From the NCBI GenBank assembly GCA_903893815.1, contig CAITNS010000058.1:89478-153477 (forward strand): DNA of 64,000 nucleotides. The letters run 5' to 3'. A program made the position numbers and the translations under genes. This document shows, piece by piece, positions 8,686 to 16,517 of this stretch. Every line of letters starts with the position of its first letter. The stretch's first letter is position 1. Source of the stretch: an uncultured Bacteroidota bacterium. GTDB taxonomy: Bacteria > Bacteroidota > Bacteroidia > B-17B0 > Aurantibacillaceae. Below the pieces are notes generated by a model. It was given only the letters and a program-made list of their open reading frames with translations. It did no database searches and was not told where the DNA came from.

Positions 8686-9747
8686 TTAACACTGACTTAA
8701 TAAAGTAAATGAGTAATTAATGCCTAAGTACTGATTAAAAATAAGAACGTGTTTTATTTTCGAAGGTGTTTTATCTGAAATAGCCAATACTTGTGGCAAT
8801 TTTTGTTTTTCAATTATCTTTGTTGCTGTCCACATAGCAAAAGCTGAGGCTGTGTGATATTCGCCACACACATTTTTATAACAAGCTGCAATAGATTCTT
8901 TTTCGATGCTAGGTAATAACTCTTGTAGTTTACTATCAAAGTTTACATCGCCGCTAAAGCCCATTAAGGTTACATCTATATCCGCTAATGTAAGGTTATG
9001 CAATTTTAAAAAGCTGTGTAACTTATTTAAAATATCAGCCGATGTTTTTGGTTTGTATAACGTTTGTATACCATCCACACTGGCTAAACTTTTGTCCGTC
9101 TTTGTTTTATTTAAAATAAAGCAAGCCGTTCCTTCGCTCATTTGAATACCAGGCGTGGTTGATTCCCAAATTGGAGTAGTTGAGGATACTTCTTGAAATT
9201 TACGAGCTCTTCTGTTTAAGATAACAAAATTTGGTGTGTGCTCTTCAATACCACCAACTAAAATCGTTTCTTTTCCTTCTTCAAATAACATTAACGCATC
9301 TTGTATGGCACTTTCAAAAGAAAAGCCTCTATGCACGTACGTAAAGTTATAATCATGACATTTCATGAGTAATGCTATTTGGGAGCCTACTGTGTTATGC
9401 GTTGATTGTATAAACGACGTTGGTGTTAAAAATTGTTCTTCGTTATTTAAGAGTGCTAATAAAAAACGCTCACTATCTTCAAAACAACCTAAACCTGTTC
9501 CTGTAATAATAGCATCTACTTTTTTAGCGTCGGCTTGTTGAATAGCAATATTACCAGCAGCAACGCCCATTTTAATAGCACGACCCATTCGGCGTAATAA
9601 ATTGGGAGCTATAAACTCTTTATAAGAAGGTTCAATGGCATCAAAATAATCGCCTTTAGCAGGATGAATGGTATCAAAAAACCACTCACTATCAATTGAG
9701 TTTTGTGGCGAAATGCAACCAGTTCCGTTTATGTATGCCTTAGTCAA
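8686..9747 (-). CDS. Degenerate beta-ketoacyl-synthase-fold protein (chain-length-factor-like)
   Basis: 353 aa with thiolase/ketosynthase fold signatures (start YINGTGCISPQNS, GTGLGCFEDSERF, QSTHNTVGSQIA, GGIEEHTPNF). The nucleophilic Cys is replaced: the expected elbow reads YVHRGFSFESA. The HGTGT loop is also missing; only a GEYHTASAF His remains. This fits a non-catalytic partner of a type II ketosynthase. The only reasonable start is TTG at 9747, 4 nt after the stop of the upstream ketosynthase, implying translational coupling. I infer that it pairs with the neighbouring active KS and influences chain length. Confidence 0.75.
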   Translation of the reverse strand: MTKAYINGTGCISPQNSIDSEWFFDTIHPAKGDYFDAIEPSYKEFIAPNLLRRMGRAIKMGVAAGNIAIQQADAKKVDAIITGTGLGCFEDSERFLLALLNNEEQFLTPTSFIQSTHNTVGSQIALLMKCHDYNFTYVHRGFSFESAIQDALMLFEEGKETILVGGIEEHTPNFVILNRRARKFQEVSSTTPIWESTTPGIQMSEGTACFILNKTKTDKSLASVDGIQTLYKPKTSADILNKLHSFLKLHNLTLADIDVTLMGFSGDVNFDSKLQELLPSIEKESIAACYKNVCGEYHTASAFAMWTATKIIEKQKLPQVLAISDKTPSKIKHVLIFNQYLGINYSFTLLSQC

Positions 9748-9751
9748 AATA

Positions 9752-10945
9752 TTATGCTTTCTTAAAAATCAAAGATGAACAGTTTCCACCAAACCCAAAA
9801 GAGTTTGAAAGGATCGTGTTTAAAGGAGTATTTACCAATTGAGTTTCAGGAATTAAATTCATGTCGGCAATTGGTGTTGTAAAATTTAAGTTCGGGAATA
9901 TCATGCTATTTTGTAATGATAAAACCGATATAACGGCTTCAATACTTGCTGCGGCAGCTAATGTGTGTCCTGTAAATGCTTTAGTAGAACTAAATTTAGG
10001 AACTTGATTTCCGAATACAGCCTTAGTAGCCATGCTTTCCGATAAATCATTATTAGGAGTTCCAGTTCCGTGCATGTTGATATAATCAATTTGAGATGGC
10101 ACTAAACCACTCATTGCTAATGCTTCTGTAATTGCTAATGTTGCTCCGTAGCCTTCGGGCGAAGATGCTGTTTGATGATAGGCATCATTGGCGTTGGCAT
10201 AACCAACAACTTCTGCTAGCGCTTTACCTTTTCTTAAATTCAATGCATTCTCTCCTTCAATCACTAAAAAAGCGGCCGCTTCACCTAAGTTTAATCCTTT
10301 TCTGTTTTCATCAAATGGCTTACACCACTCTCTATCTAAAATCATTAAAGTATTAAACCCGTTGAATGTAAATTTTGATAAAGCATCTACTCCACCAACT
10401 ACTACTCTATCCAACTGTCCATGCTTAATCATTCGACAACCTAGCATAATCGCATTGGCTGCAGATGAACACGCTGTTGAAATAGTGGTTACATAATCTA
10501 CATTACCTAAATAATCTGCAATGCGTTCGGTGCTATCTCCGCAATCGTGTGTATCAAGTACATCTAAATGATCATATTTTTCAAATAATTCTTTATAGTA
10601 CAATTCGGTTTTACCCATTCCTGCTACTGTTGTAGAAGAAATAACGCCTGTGCGCAACCCATCATTGGTATCGATACCTGAATTGATAACCGCTTCTTTA
10701 GCAGCTAACATAGCAATGTATGAATTACGATTTAATGCGGGATTATTGTCTTTAACCAAATCAGCTAAATCAGCATTAGATAATTTTATTTCACCAGCTA
10801 AAAACTCATCTTTGTAACGCGTTGTTAAATGGTTAATTTTTCCAATACCAGTTTTTGATTGAGATAATGACAAAAAAGATTCAGATACATTGTTTCCAAT
10901 GGCCGAAATCATTCCTAATCCAGTAATATAAACTCGCTGAGACAA
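9752..10945 (-). CDS. Beta-ketoacyl-ACP synthase (FabF-like, catalytically complete)
   Basis: 397 aa with the full type II ketosynthase triad: Cys159 in STACSSA, His292 in MHGTGTP and His327 in FTGHTLAAAA. It carries out decarboxylative Claisen condensation on ACP-bound chains. It sits directly between the ACP gene (3-nt gap) and the degenerate KS partner (4-nt gap), so all are co-transcribed. Housekeeping FabF genes do not normally sit with a KS-like protein lacking the Cys. This points to a secondary pathway such as flexirubin, aryl polyene or another polyene lipid. Confidence 0.9.
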   Translation of the reverse strand: MSQRVYITGLGMISAIGNNVSESFLSLSQSKTGIGKINHLTTRYKDEFLAGEIKLSNADLADLVKDNNPALNRNSYIAMLAAKEAVINSGIDTNDGLRTGVISSTTVAGMGKTELYYKELFEKYDHLDVLDTHDCGDSTERIADYLGNVDYVTTISTACSSAANAIMLGCRMIKHGQLDRVVVGGVDALSKFTFNGFNTLMILDREWCKPFDENRKGLNLGEAAAFLVIEGENALNLRKGKALAEVVGYANANDAYHQTASSPEGYGATLAITEALAMSGLVPSQIDYINMHGTGTPNNDLSESMATKAVFGNQVPKFSSTKAFTGHTLAAAASIEAVISVLSLQNSMIFPNLNFTTPIADMNLIPETQLVNTPLNTILSNSFGFGGNCSSLIFKKA

Positions 10946-10948
10946 TTC

Positions 10949-11206
10949 TTAAGATTTACCTTGAGATTTAATGTATTCTGCCATTGTTCTTAAAGATTGG
11001 AAAATAGTTTTTCCATCTTTAGGATCTTGGATTTTAATACCATAGTGTTTTTCTAACAATACAATTAACTCTAAAGCATCAATTGAATCCAACCCTAAAC
11101 CTTCGCCAAATAATGGAGAATCAGGATTGATTTCTTCTGGTTTTACTTCAGCTAAGTTAAGTTGCTCAATAATTTGTCCTTTTAATTTTTCGATTAATGC
11201 GTCCAT
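10949..11206 (-). CDS. Acyl carrier protein
   Basis: 85 aa. The phosphopantetheine attachment Ser41 lies in GLGLDSIDALELIVLLE, the characteristic DSI/DSL motif at the start of helix II. Acidic helices follow. It carries intermediates for the adjacent ketosynthases. Its start overlaps the end of the upstream ketosynthase-like gene by 13 bp. It is a pathway-specific ACP rather than the fatty-acid AcpP, judged by context and by DSI instead of DSL. Confidence 0.92.
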   Translation of the reverse strand: MDALIEKLKGQIIEQLNLAEVKPEEINPDSPLFGEGLGLDSIDALELIVLLEKHYGIKIQDPKDGKTIFQSLRTMAEYIKSQGKS

Positions 11207-11841
11207 ATGGTTTGATTGTATATTGTTGTAACACTTGTTTGATTAAGAGATTTAAAAATACTGCTTTTATTTATATTTTCTGTGTTTTCTGTTAAAAAAA
11301 TGAAGGCTTCAAAATTGGCTACGTCAACCTCAACCCAACCAACAATAGCAGTCTTTGTGTTCCTTTGAAACAAGGTTTCTGTGTAATTCACTAATAAATC
11401 AGCATCTAATTGCTCCGACACAAAAAAGGCATTTTCACCCGTAATTTTGTGTTTAATAGCTAATTCGCCAATAGTGATATTAGGAAGCGTGTAAACAAAT
11501 ACGGCTGGAGATGGAAAATAATTGGATTTATCGTCGATAGAATGTTGGTGCACTCTGTCGGTTTCTAAACTTGAAGCGCAATTGGATAACACAATCGCTG
11601 TTTTTGATAAATTGTTTTCAGTTAAAAAGTTAGTTCCTTTCAAAGCAAATTCTGCACATAAAAAACCAAGCTTACATTGCGCATCCATTTTATGAAACTT
11701 AGGATAGCTTATCCCTAAATTTTTATAAGCTTCAGATAAAAACTCTATCAAGGTTAAGGATGAGTTAGAGTGAAATACAATCTCACCATTAACCGAAACT
11801 TGGTTATGTTTTATGTGTGCGTATGATGTGATGTTACTCAT
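11194..11841 (-). CDS. Short ketosynthase-like protein without active-site Cys
   Basis: 215 aa from the ATG at 11841; a TTG three codons earlier (11850) is possible but less likely. The segment FPSPAVFVYTLPNITIGELAIKHKI followed by GENAFFV resembles the N-terminal half of ketosynthase-fold proteins in flexirubin and aryl-polyene clusters. IVLSNCASSLETD resembles the usual early beta strand. There is no nucleophile elbow, no HGTGT loop and no second half. It is probably a structural or regulatory partner of the KS enzymes. The family assignment rests on motif resemblance only. Confidence 0.6.
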   Translation of the reverse strand: MSNITSYAHIKHNQVSVNGEIVFHSNSSLTLIEFLSEAYKNLGISYPKFHKMDAQCKLGFLCAEFALKGTNFLTENNLSKTAIVLSNCASSLETDRVHQHSIDDKSNYFPSPAVFVYTLPNITIGELAIKHKITGENAFFVSEQLDADLLVNYTETLFQRNTKTAIVGWVEVDVANFEAFIFLTENTENINKSSIFKSLNQTSVTTIYNQTIWTH

Positions 11842-11862
11842 TGTTTTCAATCATTTTTTTGA

Positions 11863-11985
11863 ACCATATAAGGCATATAAGTTTTAGGTTATTTCTACTT
11901 ATGCTTTATTAATTCTCGTTCTTTTTTATCTTTTATACCTACTCATTATTTTAAAGTTTTTGTTTTCTTATATGACTTATATGGT
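11863..11985. repeat. Intergenic element with doubled inverted ends (CATATAAG type)
   Basis: ACCATATAAGGCATATAAG (11863-11881) and CTTATATGACTTATATGGT (11967-11985) are inverted copies with one mismatch. Each end contains the word CATATAAG twice. It occupies nearly the whole gap between two ketosynthase genes. Same layout as the element at 8518-8660. Confidence 0.7.
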
Positions 11986-11994
11986 AAATGATTT

Positions 11995-13143
11995 TCATAC
12001 TTTCTCAAATAAAGCTGCTGCATTGCAACCGCCAAAGCCTGATGCTGTTTTAATAAATGAAGAGAAGTTTTTATCCTGATGTGATTCTATCATCGTGATA
12101 TTTCCACTAAAGCCTTTTGTCTCAAAACCTTCTGATTTAATTAAGCGTTGATGCTTCATGGATTCTAAAGATAATACGGTTTCTAAAACGCCTGCTGCGC
12201 CTAATGTATGTCCGTAATAGCCTTTAAAACTATTTACTGGTATTGTATTCAATCCTGCTCTATCAAAAGCAATGGATTCCATTTCGTCGTTAAACGGAGT
12301 AGCCGTTCCATGAGCTGAAATAAATCCTATATCGTTTATATTCTTTTTTAGTATTTGTGTAAGACACTGAAATAAACCATCGCCAGTGCGTGATGGACCA
12401 GAAATATGATTCGCATCGTTTGCAGAAGCACCACTTATAATTTGTGTATTGTATGATGTTGCTAATTCTTTTTTATTGGTGATTAAAATAGTAGAAACTG
12501 CTTCACCTAAATTAATACCTACTCTGTTCCCATCAAACGGTTTACTTGGCTCATTACTCAAAGCATTGAATGATTTAAATCCACTAATCGTAAATTCAGA
12601 TAAAATATCTCCACCACAAACTAATACATTATCATAAGTGCCTTGCTTAATAAAACGTTTAGCAATGATAATTGCGAGGATGCCAGAAATACAAGCGTTT
12701 GACAACACTACTGGCGTATATACCAATTGAAAATAAGATTGCAAATGTTTAGCGAAGACAGGTAGATAAACTCTTTTCGAATCTACTTCTTTATATCTGT
12801 CATCCTTAACAGAGTCGGAGGACAAGATATCAATATTGCCTTTGGTAGTGGAATAAATTAAAAGGGTACGACTATCTTTTGGATTAATCCCACTTTGATT
12901 TAATACATCTTGAATAGATAAAATACTTAACTGTTCTAGTTTTGTATGAGTGTCCGCATTTTTAATTTGAGAAAGATGCTCTTGAATTTTGTCATCACTA
13001 ATTTTCGCAACACAAAATTCATCTTGCGAAAAAGGCAATTTCATTTTTTTTACACCAACCTGAGAATTAGAAACGGCCTGATAATTTTCTTGTGTAGAAA
13101 ATCCCAAGGAGCTAATAATATTATTGTAAGACGTAAAAATCAT
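11995..13143 (-). CDS. Beta-ketoacyl-ACP synthase, second copy (catalytic triad present)
   Basis: 382 aa. The triad is complete: Cys151 in SNACISG, His278 in SAHGTAT, His312 in YYGHTLGAAG. The N-terminal domain is more diverged than that of the 397-aa enzyme (short, missing part of the cap loops), as in ApeO/ApeR-type synthases of aryl-polyene clusters. Its ATG overlaps the stop of the upstream CWC protein (ATGA). A second condensing enzyme beside the first suggests division between chain initiation and elongation. That is inference. Confidence 0.85.
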   Translation of the reverse strand: MIFTSYNNIISSLGFSTQENYQAVSNSQVGVKKMKLPFSQDEFCVAKISDDKIQEHLSQIKNADTHTKLEQLSILSIQDVLNQSGINPKDSRTLLIYSTTKGNIDILSSDSVKDDRYKEVDSKRVYLPVFAKHLQSYFQLVYTPVVLSNACISGILAIIIAKRFIKQGTYDNVLVCGGDILSEFTISGFKSFNALSNEPSKPFDGNRVGINLGEAVSTILITNKKELATSYNTQIISGASANDANHISGPSRTGDGLFQCLTQILKKNINDIGFISAHGTATPFNDEMESIAFDRAGLNTIPVNSFKGYYGHTLGAAGVLETVLSLESMKHQRLIKSEGFETKGFSGNITMIESHQDKNFSSFIKTASGFGGCNAAALFEKV

Positions 13144-13337
13144 TGCTGCTTTAAAAATTCATCTTTTAAATGTAATAAACAAGTATTACAAACACAATTT
13201 GAATATTGCTTGGCAACATAAGCAATTTCTTTAGTGCTCAGCTGAATTTTTGAGCAATCACAAGCTACAATATTGTTGGGATTACAAATAAATGGTTGTT
13301 TGCAGCGTGGACAAGTGGTGTTATTTTCGGTTTGCAT
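13140..13337 (-). CDS. Cysteine-rich CWC-family small protein
   Basis: 65 aa with cysteines arranged as CPRCKQPFIC, ACDC and CVCNTC, matching the cysteine-rich CWC family of short metal-binding proteins (the central CWC is CDC here). It probably forms a zinc-binding cytoplasmic module; function unknown. It is the first gene of the ketosynthase operon and overlaps the next start by 4 bp, so it may be translationally coupled to it. Confidence 0.75.
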   Translation of the reverse strand: MQTENNTTCPRCKQPFICNPNNIVACDCSKIQLSTKEIAYVAKQYSNCVCNTCLLHLKDEFLKQQ

Positions 13338-13345
13338 ATTAAAAA

Positions 13346-13436
13346 AATGGAACGCTGATGAAACGGATTAGGCTGATTTTAGCTGATTTTTTCACATGTG
13401 TAAATCGTGTTCTATCTGCGTCATCCATATTCTATT
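13346..13436. repeat. Intergenic repeat, 'AACGCTGATGA...GCTGATT' family
   Basis: AATGGAACGCTGATGA is followed by GATTAGGCTGATTTTAGCTGATTTT, then a reverse-complement-like tail (ATCGTGTTCTATCTGCGTCATCC). The start is almost identical to 53261-53285 (AAATGGAACGCTAATGACGC). It lies between the CWC gene and the rpmF terminator. Confidence 0.6.
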
Positions 13437-13455
13437 CCATTACATAAGTTTAAAC

Positions 13456-13489
13456 AAAAAAACCTCCTCGATTTCACGAGGAGGTTTTT
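13456..13489 (-). terminator. Rho-independent terminator after rpmF
   Basis: An 11-bp stem AAACCTCCTCG/CGAGGAGGTTT (13460-13470 with 13477-13487), 6-nt loop, followed on the minus strand by a T run. It is 23 nt past the rpmF stop. Confidence 0.9.
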
Positions 13490-13511
13490 GAATATATCTT
13501 ATTCAAAAAAA

Positions 13512-13703
13512 TTAAGCTTTTACTGCTTTTTCCATTACTACTTTTCCTTTGTAGTAAAGTTTTCCTTCGAACCAGTGTGCACGGTGAAATAAATGAGCTT
13601 CACCTGTTGTTGTATCTTTAGCAATCGTCATTGTTGGCGCTTTGTAAGTCGAACGACGAGAGTCTCTACGTGATCTGGATAGTTTTCGTTTTGGATTAGG
13701 CAT
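13512..13703 (-). CDS. rpmF: 50S ribosomal protein L32
   Basis: 63 aa, normal length. The N-terminus [18 protein letters not shown] is the L32 signature, followed by an aromatic [15 protein letters not shown] segment. The zinc-binding cysteines found in some L32 proteins are absent, as in the C-minus form. It follows yceD by 11 nt, the usual yceD-rpmF pair, and is ended by a strong hairpin. Confidence 0.97.
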   Translation of the reverse strand: MPNPKRKLSRSRRDSRRSTYKAPTMTIAKDTTTGEAHLFHRAHWFEGKLYYKGKVVMEKAVKA

Positions 13704-13714
13704 GGTATTTAATT

Positions 13715-14245
13715 TTAATTATTGTTAAACTTTATATTTTTTAATTTATCCCATTCAGGATTTTCACTCGGTTCTTCTTCTATTTTAAGTTCGTTATATT
13801 TAGCTAAAGTTTCTTCGTCACACTCTACATCTATATCATTTTCGTCATCTTCGCAAGGCACTTTACGACTTGGTATAGATAATTCGATGTATTCGAATAA
13901 GTATTGTGCAAAGTTGGCTTCATCAATCCCTTCTTTCAGCACCAATATTTCATCGTTACTTTCTTCAGGATTACCATGTTTGATGACTAATTTTTCTTGT
14001 CCAAAAATGGGAGAATTATAATCAACTAAACAACGGTCGCAGCTTAATTTTACAGTGCCTTCAAAAGTAAATAAAATATGCATCAACGTATTTTGCTTTA
14101 CTAAATTAGCCTTTACCTGTATATCGGCTTCGGTTATTTCACTTTCACTAAATTGTTCAAAGAACTTTCCTTTAATATCAAATTCAAATTGGTGTTCTCC
14201 CATTGATAAACCGCCAAACTGTATTTTGTACTGACTTTTACCCAT
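13715..14245 (-). CDS. YceD/DUF177 family protein (23S rRNA accumulation protein)
   Basis: 176 aa. The central segment [16 protein letters not shown] with the CxxC pair is the DUF177 hallmark, followed by an acidic stretch with a third and fourth Cys (VPCEDD, VECDEE). Family members assist 23S rRNA accumulation in bacteria and plastids and are encoded immediately before rpmF, as here. A well-formed TTG-19-TATATTTG promoter precedes it. Confidence 0.9.
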   Translation of the reverse strand: MGKSQYKIQFGGLSMGEHQFEFDIKGKFFEQFSESEITEADIQVKANLVKQNTLMHILFTFEGTVKLSCDRCLVDYNSPIFGQEKLVIKHGNPEESNDEILVLKEGIDEANFAQYLFEYIELSIPSRKVPCEDDENDIDVECDEETLAKYNELKIEEEPSENPEWDKLKNIKFNNN

Positions 14246-14268
14246 AGCTTATTTTCCAAAATGGACGG

Positions 14269-14298
14269 CAAATATACACTTTTTTTCAATCTTATCAA
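14269..14298 (-). promoter_or_regulatory. Promoter of yceD-rpmF
   Basis: On the minus strand, TTG (14296-14298) is followed after exactly 19 nt by TATATTTG (14269-14276), the Bacteroidota -33/-7 arrangement. The start codon is 23 nt further on, so the leader is short. Confidence 0.7.
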
Positions 14299-14362
14299 CA
14301 AATTAGCAAAAAACAATAGCATTTTCCTGAAATATGTAAATGGCTATTTTTTAGCCTTTTAA

Positions 14363-14971
14363 CTACTCATTGCTTTTCACTAAGCATTTTGGTAAAAACC
14401 ACTTTCCTTTATAGTTTTCTATCAAAAACGCTTCGTTTTGACAAGAAATGTACTGATTTTGACTATTTTTCTTCAATTTCCATGCGTTTCCTTGCTTAAT
14501 TTGTTCTATAATGAGGTTTTTCAACTCTTCTTTTGACACATTTTTACTTTTTTCGCCAAATTCAAAGCCCAATTCATTGTTTCTTAAATCCATTACGCAA
14601 GCCAAACTATCCGCTCGTTCGCCAAATTCTTGATGATTTTTATAGAAAAAATATTCATTACCTTTTTCATGCGTTTTTCCTAGCTTTCTGAGTTTATCTA
14701 TTTGCACATAACGGGCTAAATAGGCCATCGTAAAGGTATGTCGAAACGCATCTAATGTTCCTCCATTTTCGAAACCATCTAATTCCTTGGCACTTTTAAC
14801 TTCTTTGTAAACATCCATTACTTCAGCCAAATGTTTTTGCACTCTTTTAGCAGCTAAAGGGTGTAGCATTGCCCAGCGGTATTCGTATTTACTTATTTCG
14901 TGTTGAGAAAATAAGGTTGCGGCAAAACCAATCATCAAACACATAAAAAAAATATACTTTGATTTTAACAT
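14363..14971 (-). CDS. Exported DUF6973-like protein
   Basis: 202 aa with a signal peptide (hydrophobic 5-20, ending LFSQ). The mature part has a conserved-looking core GGTLDAFRHTFTMAYLAR, then KLGKTHEKGNEYFF and MDLRNNELG with polar His/Asp/Asn residues that could be catalytic. The pattern resembles the DUF6973 domain of Bacteroidota secreted proteins. That identification is from memory and uncertain. Monocistronic, divergent from the gene at 15039. Confidence 0.55.
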   Translation of the reverse strand: MLKSKYIFFMCLMIGFAATLFSQHEISKYEYRWAMLHPLAAKRVQKHLAEVMDVYKEVKSAKELDGFENGGTLDAFRHTFTMAYLARYVQIDKLRKLGKTHEKGNEYFFYKNHQEFGERADSLACVMDLRNNELGFEFGEKSKNVSKEELKNLIIEQIKQGNAWKLKKNSQNQYISCQNEAFLIENYKGKWFLPKCLVKSNE

Positions 14972-15024
14972 TGGTTTGTTAGCAATAGTGTGGTTTAAAA
15001 TGCTAAGTTAATCAATCCATTTCA

Positions 15025-15032
15025 TATCTTTG
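15025..15032 (+). promoter_or_regulatory. Candidate -7 element TATCTTTG
   Basis: Matches TAnnTTTG and ends 6 nt before the ATG at 15039. No clear TTG at -33. If real, the transcript would be essentially leaderless. Confidence 0.4.
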
Positions 15033-15038
15033 AAATTG

Positions 15039-15311
15039 ATGGACTTTAAAAACGACATAGCAAAACGCTTTTTTAGCAAGCAAGATATTGGTGGTGCCGA
15101 AAGCATCAACGATTTGCGCGATAAGGAATTTAGCGGAAAATCGTTAACGGCAGAAGAAAAATTTGCACTAACAAACTTTGACAAATACAGATTAAAAATC
15201 TTAAATTCTCAAGAAAACGAAGAGCAATTTCATTTACATTACCGCCAAATACAAGTCATTTCAAACCTTGGTGACTGGAGAGAATTTTTAAAAGACGAAT
15301 ACAGTAAATAA
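15039..15311 (+). CDS. Small hypothetical protein (90 aa)
   Basis: The ATG at 15039 is preferred to the in-frame TTG at 15030, because the TTG lies inside the candidate -7 box. No signal peptide or membrane helix. The sequence is helical and charged, with a short SLTAEEKFALTNFDKYR segment and a WREFLKDEYSK C-terminus. I do not recognise it. It has its own candidate promoter and a clear terminator, so it is probably a real single-gene unit. Confidence 0.7.
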   Translation: MDFKNDIAKRFFSKQDIGGAESINDLRDKEFSGKSLTAEEKFALTNFDKYRLKILNSQENEEQFHLHYRQIQVISNLGDWREFLKDEYSK

Positions 15312-15329
15312 ATTCATCTAAAATATACT

Positions 15330-15363
15330 AAAAAGTGCTTCCTAAAACGAAGCACTTTTTTAT
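15330..15363 (+). terminator. Rho-independent terminator after the 90-aa gene
   Basis: AAAAAGTGCTTC (15330-15341) pairs with GAAGCACTTTTT (15349-15360) around a 7-nt loop, followed by further Ts. Confidence 0.88.
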
Positions 15364-15383
15364 TTTTATATTAATAATAACTT

Positions 15384-15391
15384 TACCTTTG
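15384..15391 (+). promoter_or_regulatory. Candidate -7 element TACCTTTG for fbp
   Basis: Exact TAnnTTTG match 55 nt before the fbp start, just after the upstream terminator. The -33 TTG is not evident. Confidence 0.4.
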
Positions 15392-15446
15392 CAACACTTC
15401 GCTTTGTTTTACTTTAACAGGATTATTAACTCAAAACATATTTAAC

Positions 15447-16460
15447 ATGTACGCAAAAACATTAGGTCAGTTTATTATCGAAAAGCAAAACGATTTCCCA
15501 TTTGCTAAGGGCGAATTATCTCGTTTATTACGCGACATTGCTATTGCAGCAAAAATCGTTAATCGTGAAGTAACAAAAGCTGGTTTAGTAGAAATATTAG
15601 GTGAGACAGGCGACACCAACGTACAAGGTGAACGCGTAAAAAAGCTAGATGTATTTGCGAACGATCAATTTATTGCAGCCTTAAAAGCAGGTGGCGAATG
15701 TTGCGCTATTGCTAGCGAAGAAAACGAGGATATTATTCCTATTGATTCTGAAATTTCTAAAAACGCACGTTACGTTGTTGCCATGGATCCATTAGATGGT
15801 TCTTCAAACATTGATGTAAACGTTTCTATTGGAACTATTTTTTCTATATACCGTCGTGTAAGTTTAAACGGACCAGGTACTCACGAAGATTTTATGCAAC
15901 GTGGCACTGAACAAGTAGCTGCTGGATATATTATTTATGGTTCATCCGCTATGTTGGTTTACACAACAGGTAAAGGTGTTAACGGATTTACATTAGATCC
16001 AAGTATTGGAGAGTTTTGTTTATCTCATCCAAACATGGAAATGCCAAAAGATGGAAAAACATATTCTATTAATGAAGGAAACTATTTACACTTTCCAGAA
16101 GGTGTAAAAAAATATATTAAGTATTGTCAAGAAGAAGACAAAGCAACTAATCGTCCTTACTCAAGCCGCTACATTGGTTCGGGTGTTGCTGATATTCACC
16201 GTAACTTAATTACAGGTGGTATTTATATTTATCCAACTACTACTAAATCTCCTAAAGGTAAATTACGTTTATTATATGAGTGCAATCCTTTAGCTTTTAT
16301 TATTGAGCAAGCTGGTGGTGTTGCTACTGATGGCTACAAACGTATTATGGAGCAAGATATTACGGAATTACACCAACGCACGCCATTGTTTTTAGGATCA
16401 ACAGAGATGATGAAAACATCGATGAGTTTTATGGAAAAATTTAAAGAAGCTTCCGTTTAA
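15447..16460 (+). CDS. fbp: Fructose-1,6-bisphosphatase, class I
   Basis: 337 aa, standard class I length. The metal and phosphate motif [14 protein letters not shown] lies at 113-126, with EEN acidic residues upstream (91-93) and the C-terminal [21 protein letters not shown] signature. It hydrolyses fructose-1,6-bisphosphate in gluconeogenesis. Monocistronic with its own likely promoter; the SpoIIE gene follows 57 nt later in the same direction. Confidence 0.97.
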   Translation: MYAKTLGQFIIEKQNDFPFAKGELSRLLRDIAIAAKIVNREVTKAGLVEILGETGDTNVQGERVKKLDVFANDQFIAALKAGGECCAIASEENEDIIPIDSEISKNARYVVAMDPLDGSSNIDVNVSIGTIFSIYRRVSLNGPGTHEDFMQRGTEQVAAGYIIYGSSAMLVYTTGKGVNGFTLDPSIGEFCLSHPNMEMPKDGKTYSINEGNYLHFPEGVKKYIKYCQEEDKATNRPYSSRYIGSGVADIHRNLITGGIYIYPTTTKSPKGKLRLLYECNPLAFIIEQAGGVATDGYKRIMEQDITELHQRTPLFLGSTEMMKTSMSFMEKFKEASV

Positions 16461-16517
16461 TTTAAAATTAAACCTCTCTTTTACTTTTTGGTTATTATTT
16501 AGTACATTAGTCTTTTA

